Positions 16,615 to 24,990 of a stretch of 64,000 nt of DNA are shown in pieces. The notes under the pieces are model-generated. The model saw only the letters and a list, made by a program, of their open reading frames with translations, ran no database searches and had not been told where the DNA came from. Source of the DNA: VRUE01 sp036276735 (GTDB taxonomy: Bacteria; Actinomycetota; Thermoleophilia; Solirubrobacterales; 70-9); contig DASUOH010000002.1 in assembly GCA_036276735.1 (NCBI GenBank), forward strand, positions 51,408 to 115,407. The letters are read 5' to 3'. The stretch's first letter is position 1, and every line of letters starts with the position of its first letter. Position numbers and translations under genes: made by a program.

Positions 16615-17324
16615 GCCGGGGCGCACTCGACGAGGAGCGTCGCCAGCGCCTGATCAAGCTAGCCAGCGCCGCGGTCTTCCTGGCGATCGTCGGGGTCGCC
16701 GTCGCGATCGTGCTCACGCAGGCCGAGACCGACGGCGGCGACACCAAGATCGAGGGGGCCGCCGACATAACCCGTCAACTCGAGGGAATCCCGCAGCGCG
16801 GCCTCGTCCTCGGCGACCCGCGCGCCGAGGTGACCCTTGTCGAGTTCGGCGACCTGCAGTGCCCGGCCTGCAAGGTCTACGCCGAGGAGATCGTGCCCGA
16901 GGTGATCGAGTCGAAGGTCCGCCGCGGCGGGGCCAAATTGGGGTTTCGCAACTTCACGATCATCGGCGAGGAATCGGTGCTCGCCGGCGCGGCGGCGATC
17001 GCCGCCGGCGAACAGGGCCGCGGCTGGGAGTTCGTCGAGCTCTTCTACCGCAACCAGGGCTTCGAGGGCACCGGCTATGTCACCGACGAGTTTCTGACCG
17101 CAGTCGCGGAAGGGGCCGGCGTGCGTGACATCGCCAGGTGGAATCGCGACCGCCGCAGCAAGCGGGTCCTCGCCGAGGTCGAGCGAACGACTGAGGAAGC
17201 CGGTCGACTCGGCCTCAGCGGCACGCCCTCGTTCGCAGTCGAAGGCCCGCGCACCGACGGCCTGGAGCCGATCGACGCCGAATCGGCGGGGGACCTGGAA
17301 GCGGCGATCGAGCGGGCAGAATGA
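16611..17324 (+). CDS. Membrane-anchored DsbA-like thiol-disulfide oxidoreductase
   Basis: A 237-residue protein. One transmembrane anchor (about 17-36, ASAAVFLAIVGVAVAIVL), then a thioredoxin_4 (DsbA-like) domain with the active site Cys84-Pro-Ala-Cys87 in EFGDLQCPACKVY and the cis-Pro loop GLSGTPSFAV. It should introduce disulfides into exported proteins and be re-oxidised by the VKOR encoded just upstream, whose stop overlaps this GTG start. The open frame continues upstream only as a shadow of the VKOR gene. The next gene encodes a secreted six-Cys protein, a possible substrate (inference). Confidence 0.9.
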   Translation: MSRGALDEERRQRLIKLASAAVFLAIVGVAVAIVLTQAETDGGDTKIEGAADITRQLEGIPQRGLVLGDPRAEVTLVEFGDLQCPACKVYAEEIVPEVIESKVRRGGAKLGFRNFTIIGEESVLAGAAAIAAGEQGRGWEFVELFYRNQGFEGTGYVTDEFLTAVAEGAGVRDIARWNRDRRSKRVLAEVERTTEEAGRLGLSGTPSFAVEGPRTDGLEPIDAESAGDLEAAIERAE

Positions 17325-17400
17325 ATATTTGCTTAAATTATTCTGATTGATTGTCAGTTCGACCGGATCTCTCTCTAGGGCAGAGGTCAGGAAGGTGGAC

Positions 17401-18045
17401 ATGATCCGCAGACTCGGGTTCTTCGGATTCGCAGTCGCGCTCACCGGCGCAATCGTCGCTGCGAGTGCATCCGCCGCGCACGCCGTGCCCGAATTCAAGG
17501 CCGCCAGCTATCCCGCGACACTGACAGCGGAGCAGGTCGGAGCGCACGAACTGATCGGAAACATCGGCACGACGACATGCAAAAAAGTCACCGGGCACGG
17601 AACGCTGGCCGCTGCGTCCTCGGCGCTGGTGCTGGAACCTGCATATGACGAATGCACGACGGAAAACGGGTTCGTCGGCGTGACCGTCAAAGTGAATGGA
17701 TGCAAGTACCAGTTTCGCCTGGAAGATTTGCATCCGGGCGACAAAGACCTCGCAACGGGCAAGGTCGACTTCCTCTGTCCTCCGGGCAAAGTCGTCGAAT
17801 TGGTGATGGGAACGGCATGCACCGTGAAAATCGGCAGCCAGGAAGACGTCAGGTTCGTCTTCTACAAAGACATCACAGCGGCCAAACCGGAACACCTCGA
17901 GATCTCCATGTCGACCGGAGAAATCAGCTACACGCAGTCGGGCATGTTCTGCAGCGGCTCGTTCAATGACGGCAGCCTCGTCGGAGGCCTGACAGTGAAG
18001 GCGGATGACTCCGACACGAATCCAACCGGCCTCAAGTTCGAATAG
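17401..18045 (+). CDS. Secreted Cys-rich protein, family shared with the gene at 23752-24990
   Basis: A 214-residue exported protein I cannot name. Signal peptide 1-28 (FAVALTGAIVAASASAAHA). The mature part has six Cys and a pattern of C-x(n)-VNGCKYQFRL, FLCPPGKVVELV, TACTVKIG and MFCSG. The same order occurs in the larger secreted protein at 23752-24990 (ANGCEYLLHL, ITCPTGKEVEVEV, ATCRYNVG, LICG), so the two are paralogs. Codon use is unlike the neighbours, with many GAA, AAA and GGA codons. An AT-rich stretch (17318-17350) precedes it, and AAGGTGG is the ribosome-binding site. It lies just after the VKOR/DsbA-like genes. Confidence 0.7.
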   Translation: MIRRLGFFGFAVALTGAIVAASASAAHAVPEFKAASYPATLTAEQVGAHELIGNIGTTTCKKVTGHGTLAAASSALVLEPAYDECTTENGFVGVTVKVNGCKYQFRLEDLHPGDKDLATGKVDFLCPPGKVVELVMGTACTVKIGSQEDVRFVFYKDITAAKPEHLEISMSTGEISYTQSGMFCSGSFNDGSLVGGLTVKADDSDTNPTGLKFE

Positions 18046-18097
18046 GACGGAGCCTTCGTTCGAAGTTGACATAACCACCATTATCGTGCGTTGACCG

Positions 18098-18364
18098 TCA
18101 GGAGACGAAGGCGCGCAGCGCGGCCCCGACGTCGGCTGCACCGATCGGACCGAACCGCAGCGTCCAGCCCCCGTCCAACTCCTGGCGCAGCGACCAGCGA
18201 ACCGACGCGCGCTTCAAGGTCTCCTCGTGAACCTGCGCGCGCTCGTAGCCGCTGGCGCCCTGGAAGGTCGCGTCGAGCCCGTAGCTCCCGTCGTCCATCG
18301 GCCAAATCGAGATTCGATCGGGAACCGGCCCTGCTGGCAGCTCTGCCTCGGAAAGCTCCGGCAT
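18098..18364 (-). CDS. Small protein of unknown function
   Basis: An 88-residue cytoplasmic protein I do not recognise: no signal peptide, membrane segment or cysteine. It has an alternating beta-like middle (DGSYGLDATFQGASGYERAQV, shortened here in reading) and a Trp-rich second half, SVRWSLRQELDG. The ATG is 9 nt after TAAGCT, matching the leaderless pattern. It lies 12 bp downstream of the lipid kinase gene on the same strand and converges with the secreted Cys-rich gene. Protein-like composition and position support it as a real gene. Confidence 0.55.
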   Translation of the reverse strand: MPELSEAELPAGPVPDRISIWPMDDGSYGLDATFQGASGYERAQVHEETLKRASVRWSLRQELDGGWTLRFGPIGAADVGAALRAFVS

Positions 18365-18376
18365 TGCTGCCCCAGC

Positions 18377-19204
18377 TTATGGGCCGGGCGACGGGGCACG
18401 CACTCGCAGCGCTTTGGGACGCGAGCGGAAGCGCAGCGGCGGTTGCATCGTCTCCGGCTCCCCGTCGATCGCGATCGCGATCTCTTCATCTGCCTGGACT
18501 TTGAACTCGGACGTCGCCAGCTGACGCCACGAGCCGGGCGTACCGCGCCCCGGCGGCGGCACGTCCAGCACGCCGAGCAGACCCTCGTCGAGCCGTGGCC
18601 GGCTGCCGGCGCCGATGCTTGGGGTCAGCCGGTTGTTGGAGATCAGCAGCAGGATCGAGCTCCGCTCGGCTCCCCCGGCGGGATCGGTCCAGCGAAGTTC
18701 GAGCGACGGGCCGTTCGAGCGAAGTCCCTGTATGACCGTGTCGAGGACCGTGCGCAGTTTGGCCTCGCGGAAGTCCTCCCGATTGACGGCCTCGGCGTAG
18801 AGGCCGAGGGCAACGTTGTTGACGAAGACGCGACCGTTGACCTCGCCGAGGTCGACGCGCCTCTCCTCGTTGCCGATCAGGGCGTCGAGCGCGCCGACCG
18901 GATCGCCGCGATCGATCCCCAGGTCCGCCGCGAGGTGGTTCCGCGTCCCGGTCGGAACACATGCGAAGGGAAGCCCGTGCTCGGCCGCGACCGCCGCGAC
19001 CGCCGCCTGGGAGCCGTCACCGCCTGCCATCGCCAGCGCCTCGGCGCCGCGGGCGACCGCCGCCTGGGCCAGCGCTCTGAGATCGTCGTCGGGCTTCTGC
19101 TCGATCGCATCGATGCCCCGCCTGGCCGCCTCCTCGGCCAGCCGCAGCTCGGCTGCCTTGCCGCCCCCGGCGCGAGGATTGATGAGCAGGACCGGCCGGC
19201 TCAT
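18377..19204 (-). CDS. Diacylglycerol kinase family lipid kinase (second copy)
   Basis: A 275-residue DAGK-catalytic-domain protein. N-terminal LLINPRAGGGKA, the full nucleotide loop AMAGGDGSQAAV near residue 60, FACVPTGTRNHLAADLG, the VDLGEVNGRVFVNN strand and the C-terminal IAIDGEPE. Unlike the copy at 11403, the GGDGS loop is intact. Likely phosphorylates diacylglycerol or a related lipid at the membrane. Divergent from the PAP2 phosphatase gene 11 bp away, an arrangement that would pair lipid phosphorylation with dephosphorylation (inference). Confidence 0.87.
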   Translation of the reverse strand: MSRPVLLINPRAGGGKAAELRLAEEAARRGIDAIEQKPDDDLRALAQAAVARGAEALAMAGGDGSQAAVAAVAAEHGLPFACVPTGTRNHLAADLGIDRGDPVGALDALIGNEERRVDLGEVNGRVFVNNVALGLYAEAVNREDFREAKLRTVLDTVIQGLRSNGPSLELRWTDPAGGAERSSILLLISNNRLTPSIGAGSRPRLDEGLLGVLDVPPPGRGTPGSWRQLATSEFKVQADEEIAIAIDGEPETMQPPLRFRSRPKALRVRAPSPGP

Positions 19205-19209
19205 ATCAT
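19204..19209 (+). promoter_or_regulatory. -10 hexamer TATCAT of the PAP2 gene
   Basis: TATCAT ends 6 nt before the GTG at 19216, without a ribosome-binding site between: a leaderless-type promoter whose first base overlaps the divergent kinase start codon. Confidence 0.45.
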
Positions 19210-19215
19210 CGAACG

Positions 19216-19758
19216 GTGCCCGGTTGGCTGGAAGACCTCAAACGTCTCGACACCGCGGTCTACGCCGCGGTCGCGAACACCGAGACCCCGACTCTCGACG
19301 CCGGGATGCGCGAGCTCTCCCGCGCCGCTGACAACTCGAAGCTCTGGGCGGCGACGGCGGTCGCCCTTGCGCTGGGCGGCGGTCGCGGTGGGACGAGGTC
19401 CGCGGCGCGCGGCCTGCTCTCGATCGGCGCCGCATCCGCCTTCACCAATGCCGTCGCCAAGCCGCTTACCGTGCGACGCCGCCCCGAGCGCGACGCCCTC
19501 GCGATCTTCGAAAACAGGCACGTCCCGATGCCACGTTCCACCTCCTTCCCGTCCGGTCACGCGGCTTCGGCGTTCGCCTTCGCCACCGGCGCCGCCCACG
19601 TGCGGCCGTCTCTCTCTGTGCCACTCAGGGCCGCAGCCACCGTCGTCGGCTACTCGCGGGTCCATACGGGCGTTCATTACCCCGGCGACGTGCTGATGGG
19701 CGCCTTCATCGGCGTCACCTTCGCCGAGCTGACGAGCCGGGCCCTCGACGGCCGCTAG
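19216..19758 (+). CDS. PAP2-family membrane phosphatase
   Basis: A 180-residue acid phosphatase of the PAP2 superfamily. The tripartite site is complete: KPLTVRRRP (KxxxxxxRP), SFPSGHAASAF (PSGH), and SRVHTGVHYPGD (SRxxxxxHxxxD). Several hydrophobic helices make it a membrane enzyme, probably acting on phosphatidic acid or undecaprenyl pyrophosphate. GTG 19216 is the start, set by the TATCAT hexamer 6 nt before. It converges on a methyltransferase gene with a 4-bp overlap of the 3' ends. Confidence 0.9.
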   Translation: MPGWLEDLKRLDTAVYAAVANTETPTLDAGMRELSRAADNSKLWAATAVALALGGGRGGTRSAARGLLSIGAASAFTNAVAKPLTVRRRPERDALAIFENRHVPMPRSTSFPSGHAASAFAFATGAAHVRPSLSVPLRAAATVVGYSRVHTGVHYPGDVLMGAFIGVTFAELTSRALDGR

Positions 19759-20387
19759 GCGACGGCGCTGCCCCGCGCCAGGGGCCGAGTGATCGGCGGC
19801 GCTTTCGGCAGACGGTCGCGCTCGACCTGCTCGAGGCGCAGTGAGGACGCCTCGATCGTCGCGACCGTGTCGCGGTTGCAGTGGCAGCCGTCGCCGACGA
19901 AGCGCCATGGCTTTTCGAGGCGGTCCTGCCAGCGGGCCAGCTTCGGGTCCTCCGCCCGGACGTGCTCGAGGAAGAGCATCCTGCCGCCCGGTTTGAGGAT
20001 GCGCGCGACCTCTTCCAGGGCGGCACGCGGGTCTGGCACCGTGCAGAGGACGAGCGTGAAGACCGCGGTGTCGAAGGTCGAGTCCTCGAACGGCAGGCCT
20101 TCAGCGCCGGCTTCGGCGAACTCGACCTTGCGGCCGGACGCGGCCAGCTTGCGACGCAGCTGCCTCGCCATGTGCGGGTCGGGCTCGGTCATCGTCAGCT
20201 CGACGTCGGGCGGATACAGCTCCAGGTTCGCCCCGGTGCCCGAGCCGAGGTCGATCGTCCGCCCGCGCGCCTCGCTCAGCAGCTCGCGTCGCATGTCGCG
20301 CAGCCCTGCCTCTTCGACCGCCTTGAAGCAGGAGTCGTAGAGGGCGGCGAAGCCGCGTCCCCAGGTGGCGTCGTAGATGCGGCCCAT
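19755..20387 (-). CDS. SAM-dependent methyltransferase, UbiE/METTL7-like
   Basis: A 210-residue methyltransferase. Motif I is RTIDLGSGTGANLELY (residues 43-58), motif II LTMTEPDPHMARQL, then FDTAVFTLVLCTVPDP and LKPGGRMLFLEHV. The same architecture occurs in UbiE/MenG and in METTL7-type enzymes, and the WQDRLEKPWRFVGDGCHCNRD segment is METTL7-like. The protein overlaps the 3' end of the convergent PAP2 gene by 4 bp. A 40-bp inverted repeat sits just upstream (20396-20435). Substrate unknown; small thiols or lipids are possible. Confidence 0.82.
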   Translation of the reverse strand: MGRIYDATWGRGFAALYDSCFKAVEEAGLRDMRRELLSEARGRTIDLGSGTGANLELYPPDVELTMTEPDPHMARQLRRKLAASGRKVEFAEAGAEGLPFEDSTFDTAVFTLVLCTVPDPRAALEEVARILKPGGRMLFLEHVRAEDPKLARWQDRLEKPWRFVGDGCHCNRDTVATIEASSLRLEQVERDRLPKAPPITRPLARGSAVA

Positions 20388-20395
20388 AGTCGTGG

Positions 20396-20435
20396 TGGAT
20401 GACTTTTACCGGCTAGAGGCGGACAAAGTCATCCA
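20396..20435. repeat. Intergenic inverted repeat, possible family C copy 3
   Basis: Eleven-bp perfect arms (TGGATGACTTT at 20396-20406 and AAAGTCATCCA at 20425-20435) flank an 18-nt loop, between the SDR stop and the methyltransferase start. The minus strand reads CTTTGTCCGCC...TAGC, like the CTTTG(T/C)C core of the two coding copies, but the similarity is short. It could instead be an operator or a transcript-end hairpin. Confidence 0.5.
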
Positions 20436-20441
20436 TCGTCG

Positions 20442-21332
20442 CTAGGCGGCCTCACGCTGAGGGGGCTCGGCAGTCGTCCCGCCCTCCACGCCGGGCTCGC
20501 TGTGTGCGGCGCGCTCCTCGTAGGCGCGCCTCGCCTCCGGGCTCACCTCGGTCATCACCTTGTCGATCCCCATGAAGCGGCCGATTGCCTCCCGCAGCCG
20601 GCGCGGCGACACCGTGCCCATGATCACGGAGGCCCGCAGCTGGCGCGGCACGTAGACGTCGACCTTGCCCGTCTCGAGCGCGTCGACGATCTCCTCTGCG
20701 ACGTCCTCGGGCTCGACCCGCTTGACGCCGCGCTGGTCCTTCAGGCCTTCGATCAGCTGCGTGTTGACGGTGATCGGCATCACGTAGGAGAGCTCGATGC
20801 CCTCCTCCCGATGCTCGGCCCGCACCGCCTCGGTGAAGCCGACGACGAAGTGCTTGGTCCCCGAGTAGGTGGCGATCCCAGGCACTCCCGCTTTGCCCGC
20901 CGAGGAGGCGAGGTTGACGATGTGGCCGCTGCGCCGCGCGCGCATCCGCTCCAGCGCCAGCTGGGTTCCGACGACCACGCCGTAGACGTTGATGTCGAGC
21001 TGGCGGCGTATCGAGTCGTCGCTCTCATCCGCAAACGGCGTCACCGGCATGATCCCGGCGTTGTTGATCAGCACGTCGAGCGGGCCGAGCTGCCGCTCGG
21101 CCTCGTCGAGGAAGGCGGCGAAGGAGCTGCGGTCGGTGACGTCGAGCCGCACCGCGATCGTGCCGCCGCCGAGCTCCGCGGCGGTGCGCTCGGCGAGGTC
21201 ACCGTCGAGGTCGCCGAGGGCGACCCGGCAGCCCTTGGGGACCAGCGCCTGGGCCGTCGTCTTGCCGATGCCGCGGGCGCCGCCGGTGATCGCCACGACC
21301 TTGCCGGATAGAGCCTGTCGCTGCTTTGCCAT
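20442..21332 (-). CDS. Short-chain dehydrogenase/reductase
   Basis: A 296-residue classical SDR. Cofactor motif TGGARGIGKTTAQ (TGxxxGIG, residues 16-28), acidic GDLDGD, structural NNAGIMPVTPF, catalytic Ser in NLASSAGKAG and the pair YSGTK (YxxxK). A C-terminal extension of about 45 residues includes RRLREAIGRFMG. AGGAGG precedes the ATG, so translation start is clear. The gene follows the thiolase gene by about 30 bp on the same strand, suggesting joint action on a fatty or sterol-like acyl substrate (inference). Confidence 0.88.
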   Translation of the reverse strand: MAKQRQALSGKVVAITGGARGIGKTTAQALVPKGCRVALGDLDGDLAERTAAELGGGTIAVRLDVTDRSSFAAFLDEAERQLGPLDVLINNAGIMPVTPFADESDDSIRRQLDINVYGVVVGTQLALERMRARRSGHIVNLASSAGKAGVPGIATYSGTKHFVVGFTEAVRAEHREEGIELSYVMPITVNTQLIEGLKDQRGVKRVEPEDVAEEIVDALETGKVDVYVPRQLRASVIMGTVSPRRLREAIGRFMGIDKVMTEVSPEARRAYEERAAHSEPGVEGGTTAEPPQREAA

Positions 21333-21365
21333 CGTGCCCTCCTCCTATTCCCTTCCGGCCGCTCT

Positions 21366-22559
21366 TTACGCGGCCGGCTTGTAGACGGTGACGACGGCGG
21401 CGCCGCCGAGGCCGATGTTGTGCTGCAGGCCCACCCTGGCGCCGTCGACCTGGCGCTTTTCGGCTTCGCCGCGCAGCTGCCAGGTCAGCTCCGAGCACTG
21501 GGCGAGCCCGGTCGCCCCCAGCGGGTGGCCCTTGGAGATCAGCCCGCCGGAGGGGTTGACCACGACCTTGCCGCCGTAGGTCGTCGCTTCTTCCTCGACC
21601 AGCTTGTGTCCCTCCCCCTCAGCCGCGAAGCCGAGCGCTTCATAGGTGATCAGCTCGTTGGCGCTGAAGCAGTCGTGCAGCTCGCAGACGTCGACTTCCT
21701 CGGCGGCGAGGCCGGCCTCCTCGTAGGCCTCCTCCGCCGCCTGCTTCGACATGTCGGAGCCGACGATCTTCATGCAGTCGGTGTCCTCGGCGAAGGTGGA
21801 CGAGAGGTCGGTGACCATCGACTGGCCGGCGATCTCGATCGCCTGCTCCCAGAGGCCGTGCTCGTCGACGTAGTGCTCGGAGGCGACGATCGCGCAGGCC
21901 GAACCGTCGGAGGTCGGCGAGCACTGCAGCTTGGTCAGCGGGTCGTGGATCATCTTCGCCGCCTTGATGTCCTCCAGGCTGTACTCGTCCTGGAACTGGG
22001 CGTAGGGGTTGTTTACCGAGTGCTTGTGGTTCTTCCAGCCGATCCAGGCGTAGTGGTCGGGCGTCGAGCCGTAGCGGTCGATGTGGTCGCGGCCGGCGTT
22101 GCCGAACATCTGCGGCGCCGGCGGCGACTGCTCGGGGTCGCGCAGCTCGAACATCCGCATCGCGTGCTTGTCGAGGGCGTTGGTGCGGTCGGTGTACTTG
22201 ACGCCGAGTGAGCCCTTCTCCATTTTCTCGAAGCCAAGCGCCAGCGCGCACTCGACCAGGCCGCCTTTGACCGCCTGCCGCGCCAGGAAGAGCGCCGAGG
22301 AGCCGGTCGAGCAGTTGTTGTTGACGTTGACCACCGGGATCCCGGTCAGGCCAAGCTGGTAGAGCGCCCGCTGCCCGTAGGTCGAGTCGCCGTAGCAGTA
22401 GCCGGCGTAGGCCTGCTCGACGTCGTCGTAGGAGATGCCTGCGTCGGCGAGCGCCTTCTCCCCCGCCTCCTTGGCCCAGTCGGGGTAGTCGCCCTCCTTG
22501 GTGCCGGGCTTCTCGAACTTGGTCATCCCGACCCCGATCACGAACGTGCGGTTGCTCAA
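21366..22559 (-). CDS. SCP-x-type thiolase / lipid-transfer protein
   Basis: A 397-residue thiolase-fold protein. The nucleophile Cys lies in VNVNNNCSTGSSALFLA (near residue 87). C-terminal active-site blocks are ELHDCFSANELITYEALGF, NPSGGLISKGHPLGATG (His) and LQHNIGLGGAAVV. This pattern is that of SCP-2/SCP-x thiolases acting on branched or sterol side-chain acyl-CoA; the usual final Cys region reads GLQHNIGLGG, as in lipid-transfer homologues. The start is TTG 22559, preceded by AGGAGCGAGAG; upstream in-frame sequence is low complexity and not part of the family. Confidence 0.85.
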   Translation of the reverse strand: MSNRTFVIGVGMTKFEKPGTKEGDYPDWAKEAGEKALADAGISYDDVEQAYAGYCYGDSTYGQRALYQLGLTGIPVVNVNNNCSTGSSALFLARQAVKGGLVECALALGFEKMEKGSLGVKYTDRTNALDKHAMRMFELRDPEQSPPAPQMFGNAGRDHIDRYGSTPDHYAWIGWKNHKHSVNNPYAQFQDEYSLEDIKAAKMIHDPLTKLQCSPTSDGSACAIVASEHYVDEHGLWEQAIEIAGQSMVTDLSSTFAEDTDCMKIVGSDMSKQAAEEAYEEAGLAAEEVDVCELHDCFSANELITYEALGFAAEGEGHKLVEEEATTYGGKVVVNPSGGLISKGHPLGATGLAQCSELTWQLRGEAEKRQVDGARVGLQHNIGLGGAAVVTVYKPAA

Positions 22560-22674
22560 CTCTCGCTCCTGTCTCTCCCCGCGCCCGCTGCGGCGCGCAC
22601 GGCGTTTGGCTGGCTGGCCAGGAATGTACCGCGCCGGGGGCGGACCGGTGGGCGCGAGTACCCTACGAGGGGCA

Positions 22675-23436
22675 GTGTTCCTCGCCGAGATCAGCAGCGA
22701 CCCCGCCGCCGGGGTGGGCATCTTCGCGGCGCTCGCCGCCGGCGTCGTCTCCTTCCTCTCGCCCTGCGTTCTGCCGCTCGTGCCCGGCTATCTGTCGGCG
22801 GTCAGCGGCGTCGCCCCGGACGAGCTGGAGGGGGCTGGCTGGCGACGCGTCCTGCTGCCGAGCCTGCTCTTCGTCGCCAGCTTCTCGGCGATCTTCGTCG
22901 CGCTGGGACTGACCGCTACGGGCCTCGGCTCGACCCTGCGCGACCACGAGGAGCTGCTGAGCAAGATCGCTGCCGTGCTGATGATCGCGATGGGGCTGCT
23001 ATTCGTCGCCTCGCTATTCGTCGCCCGCCTCAACCGCGAGTGGCACGTCGACTCGCTGATGCAGCGCGCCGGCACGGGCGGCCCCGTGGTCGCGGGCGCC
23101 GCCTTCGCGATCGCCTGGACGCCGTGCATAGGGCCGACGCTGGGGGCAATCCTCGGCGCCGCGGCACTTGCCGAGACCGCCGGGCGCGGCGCCCTGCTGC
23201 TCGGCGTCTACTCGGCAGGACTGGCCATCCCGTTTCTCCTCTCTGCCGTCGCCTTCTCACGGATGACGACCGCTTTCGCGGTGGTCAAGCGTCACTACGG
23301 CTTGATCGTCGCCGCCGGCGGCCTGATCCTGATCGCGATGGGCGTCCTGCTCTGGACCGACGAGCTGACCCAGCTGAACGCTGAGGCTCAGCGCTGGATG
23401 ACGGAATTGGGCCTCGACTTCTACAACGAGGTTTGA
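22675..23436 (+). CDS. ccdA: Cytochrome c biogenesis protein CcdA
   Basis: A 253-residue, six-helix membrane protein that carries electrons from cytoplasmic thioredoxin across the membrane to extracytoplasmic thiol proteins. The two redox Cys are at the expected places: Cys31 in FLSPCVLPLVPGY (helix 1) and Cys151 in AWTPCIGPTLGAIL (helix 4). The GTG start at 22675 has GAGGGG upstream and a TACCCT hexamer at 22659-22664. No ResB/ResC genes follow, so it may serve other thiol exchange. Converges on a small gene with 1 bp between ends. Confidence 0.92.
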   Translation: MFLAEISSDPAAGVGIFAALAAGVVSFLSPCVLPLVPGYLSAVSGVAPDELEGAGWRRVLLPSLLFVASFSAIFVALGLTATGLGSTLRDHEELLSKIAAVLMIAMGLLFVASLFVARLNREWHVDSLMQRAGTGGPVVAGAAFAIAWTPCIGPTLGAILGAAALAETAGRGALLLGVYSAGLAIPFLLSAVAFSRMTTAFAVVKRHYGLIVAAGGLILIAMGVLLWTDELTQLNAEAQRWMTELGLDFYNEV

Positions 23437-23437
23437 G

Positions 23438-23716
23438 TCAGTTCTGAACGGGCCCGACAGTCTCCATCTCCCGGCCGACCGCCTCGACCTCCTCCAGCCC
23501 CCCGCCGTCCAGTTCGTTCGAGCAGACGATGCGGAAGCGGCCGGTGCTGATCGCGGAATCGGGCACGACGGGTAGGCCGCGAATCTCCTCCCATCCGAGC
23601 CGCTCGACCTCAAACGGGTTCATCCGCACCTCTGCCGCCGGAAAGGGACAGTTGCGGTTGTGCTGGTCGATCGCCTTGGAGATCGCCTCCAGGTTCTTCG
23701 CCTCGGGGGACGCCAT
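23438..23716 (-). CDS. Small protein of unknown function
   Basis: A 92-residue cytoplasmic protein. The N-terminal half is EAKNLEAISKAIDQHNRNCPF, then ERLGWEEIRGLPVVPDS and a strand-rich end ISTGRFRIVCSNELDGGG. Two Cys are present. I do not recognise the family, though the 'NPFEVERLGWEEIRGLPV' block looks like a conserved actinobacterial hypothetical. ATG 23716 is the first start that gives a coherent protein; the longer upstream frame is a shadow of the secreted-protein gene. Convergent with ccdA. Confidence 0.6.
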   Translation of the reverse strand: MASPEAKNLEAISKAIDQHNRNCPFPAAEVRMNPFEVERLGWEEIRGLPVVPDSAISTGRFRIVCSNELDGGGLEEVEAVGREMETVGPVQN

Positions 23717-23751
23717 CGGCGCAATTCTAGGCCTCGACCGCGACAGGCGAC

Positions 23752-24990
23752 TCAGCCCGGATGGACGGCGATGCCGTTTTCCATTTCTTCTTTTTCGGTT
23801 GTGCCCGTCAGTTTGTAGGTGCCTTTGAGCGTTGCGGCGGCATCCAGTTCGGCGCCGCAGATGAGGAACGAGCCGAGCGTTCGTTTGGAGCTGATCCCTT
23901 CGATGTCGAGATGGGCTTTCATCCAGCTTGTTTCCGGCGGCGCCGTGACCGCTTCGTTTGTCAGCTCGACGTTTTCGAGCCCCTGATTGCCGGTCGGGCC
24001 GACGTTGTATCGGCATGTGGCGGTGCCCCCTGTGTGATCGGCGTGGCTGGCGAAGACCTCTACTTCGACTTCTTTGCCCGTCGGGCAAGTGATATCGGAC
24101 GGCGCCCAGTGCCGCCATTCACCTTCTTCTTCTTTGGCTTCGAGGTGGAGCAGGTATTCGCAGCCGTTCGCTTTGACTGTGGTCGGGTAGCTCGTCCCAA
24201 AGAAGGTGGTCGAGCATTTCCCGAGGGTCGGGGCGAGTTTGATTGTCGTGCTGCCGTTTTCGGCCGCTCCGGTGAGGCCGGCTTCTTCGCATTCGCTCGG
24301 CCGGCCGCCTCGCGCGAATATGAAGGGAGCCACCTGCACTCCGTCGAGTTTTGCGGGCGTGCTTGTAGCCGTGAACCCTTTGGGCTCCTGAAGCGCTGTC
24401 AACTCTGTGCCGAAGCCGATGAACCCGTTGAATGTGGCTTCGGACCCGACCGGAGTTTCGCTGAAGGTGATCCGGGCCGGGTCGGTGCCGTCCCAGCTGG
24501 CAAAGGTTCCTTCGATCGTGCCGGACAGGGTCAGCTCGGCCGGCAACGAGGTCCCGACGCATTTTCCGGCCAATTTGAGTGTCAATTTGAAATTGGACAC
24601 CTGCACCTTCGCGATTTCTCCTTTTTCTACCAATGTGAGACCCCACGGAGTACCAAGCGCTTCGGCCGTCACCGTGCATTCTTTTATGCCGGTTTGGCAG
24701 GTCGCCGGGTTTCCTTCGGCCTGCGTCAGGCTGCCCTCTCCCATGCCCAGATAGTTGCTGTGGATTTTGCCGGCCACTTCGAGTTTGCATTCCTTGATTT
24801 CTTCTCCGTTTTTGTCTGTGATCAGCAAGGGAAGGAGCGACGGTTTCACGTCCTTGGGGAGCGCAGAGGTGGGAAATCGTCCCTCCCTGTGATCGAACCA
24901 CCACAGTTCCGCGTTCGCCGCTGACGGCGCGAAGAGGAAGATCGCGGCCAGGGACAGTGCCGCCGTAAGGGTTGCTCGCCTGAGCTTCAT
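23752..24990 (-). CDS. Large secreted Cys-rich protein, paralog of the gene at 17401-18045
   Basis: A 412-residue exported protein of unknown function. Signal peptide 1-28 (LSLAAIFLFAPSAANA). The mature part has ten Cys spread in pairs and is Thr/Glu/Gly-rich, with repeated beta-like units. The C-terminal third has VKANGCEYLLHL, ITCPTGKEVEVEV, ATCRYNVG and LICG, matching the smaller paralog in order and spacing. Codon use favours GAA and AAA over GAG and AAG, unlike neighbours. GGAGGTTGAG precedes the ATG. It lies near ccdA, while the paralog lies beside VKOR/DsbA-like genes. Confidence 0.72.
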   Translation of the reverse strand: MKLRRATLTAALSLAAIFLFAPSAANAELWWFDHREGRFPTSALPKDVKPSLLPLLITDKNGEEIKECKLEVAGKIHSNYLGMGEGSLTQAEGNPATCQTGIKECTVTAEALGTPWGLTLVEKGEIAKVQVSNFKLTLKLAGKCVGTSLPAELTLSGTIEGTFASWDGTDPARITFSETPVGSEATFNGFIGFGTELTALQEPKGFTATSTPAKLDGVQVAPFIFARGGRPSECEEAGLTGAAENGSTTIKLAPTLGKCSTTFFGTSYPTTVKANGCEYLLHLEAKEEEGEWRHWAPSDITCPTGKEVEVEVFASHADHTGGTATCRYNVGPTGNQGLENVELTNEAVTAPPETSWMKAHLDIEGISSKRTLGSFLICGAELDAAATLKGTYKLTGTTEKEEMENGIAVHPG

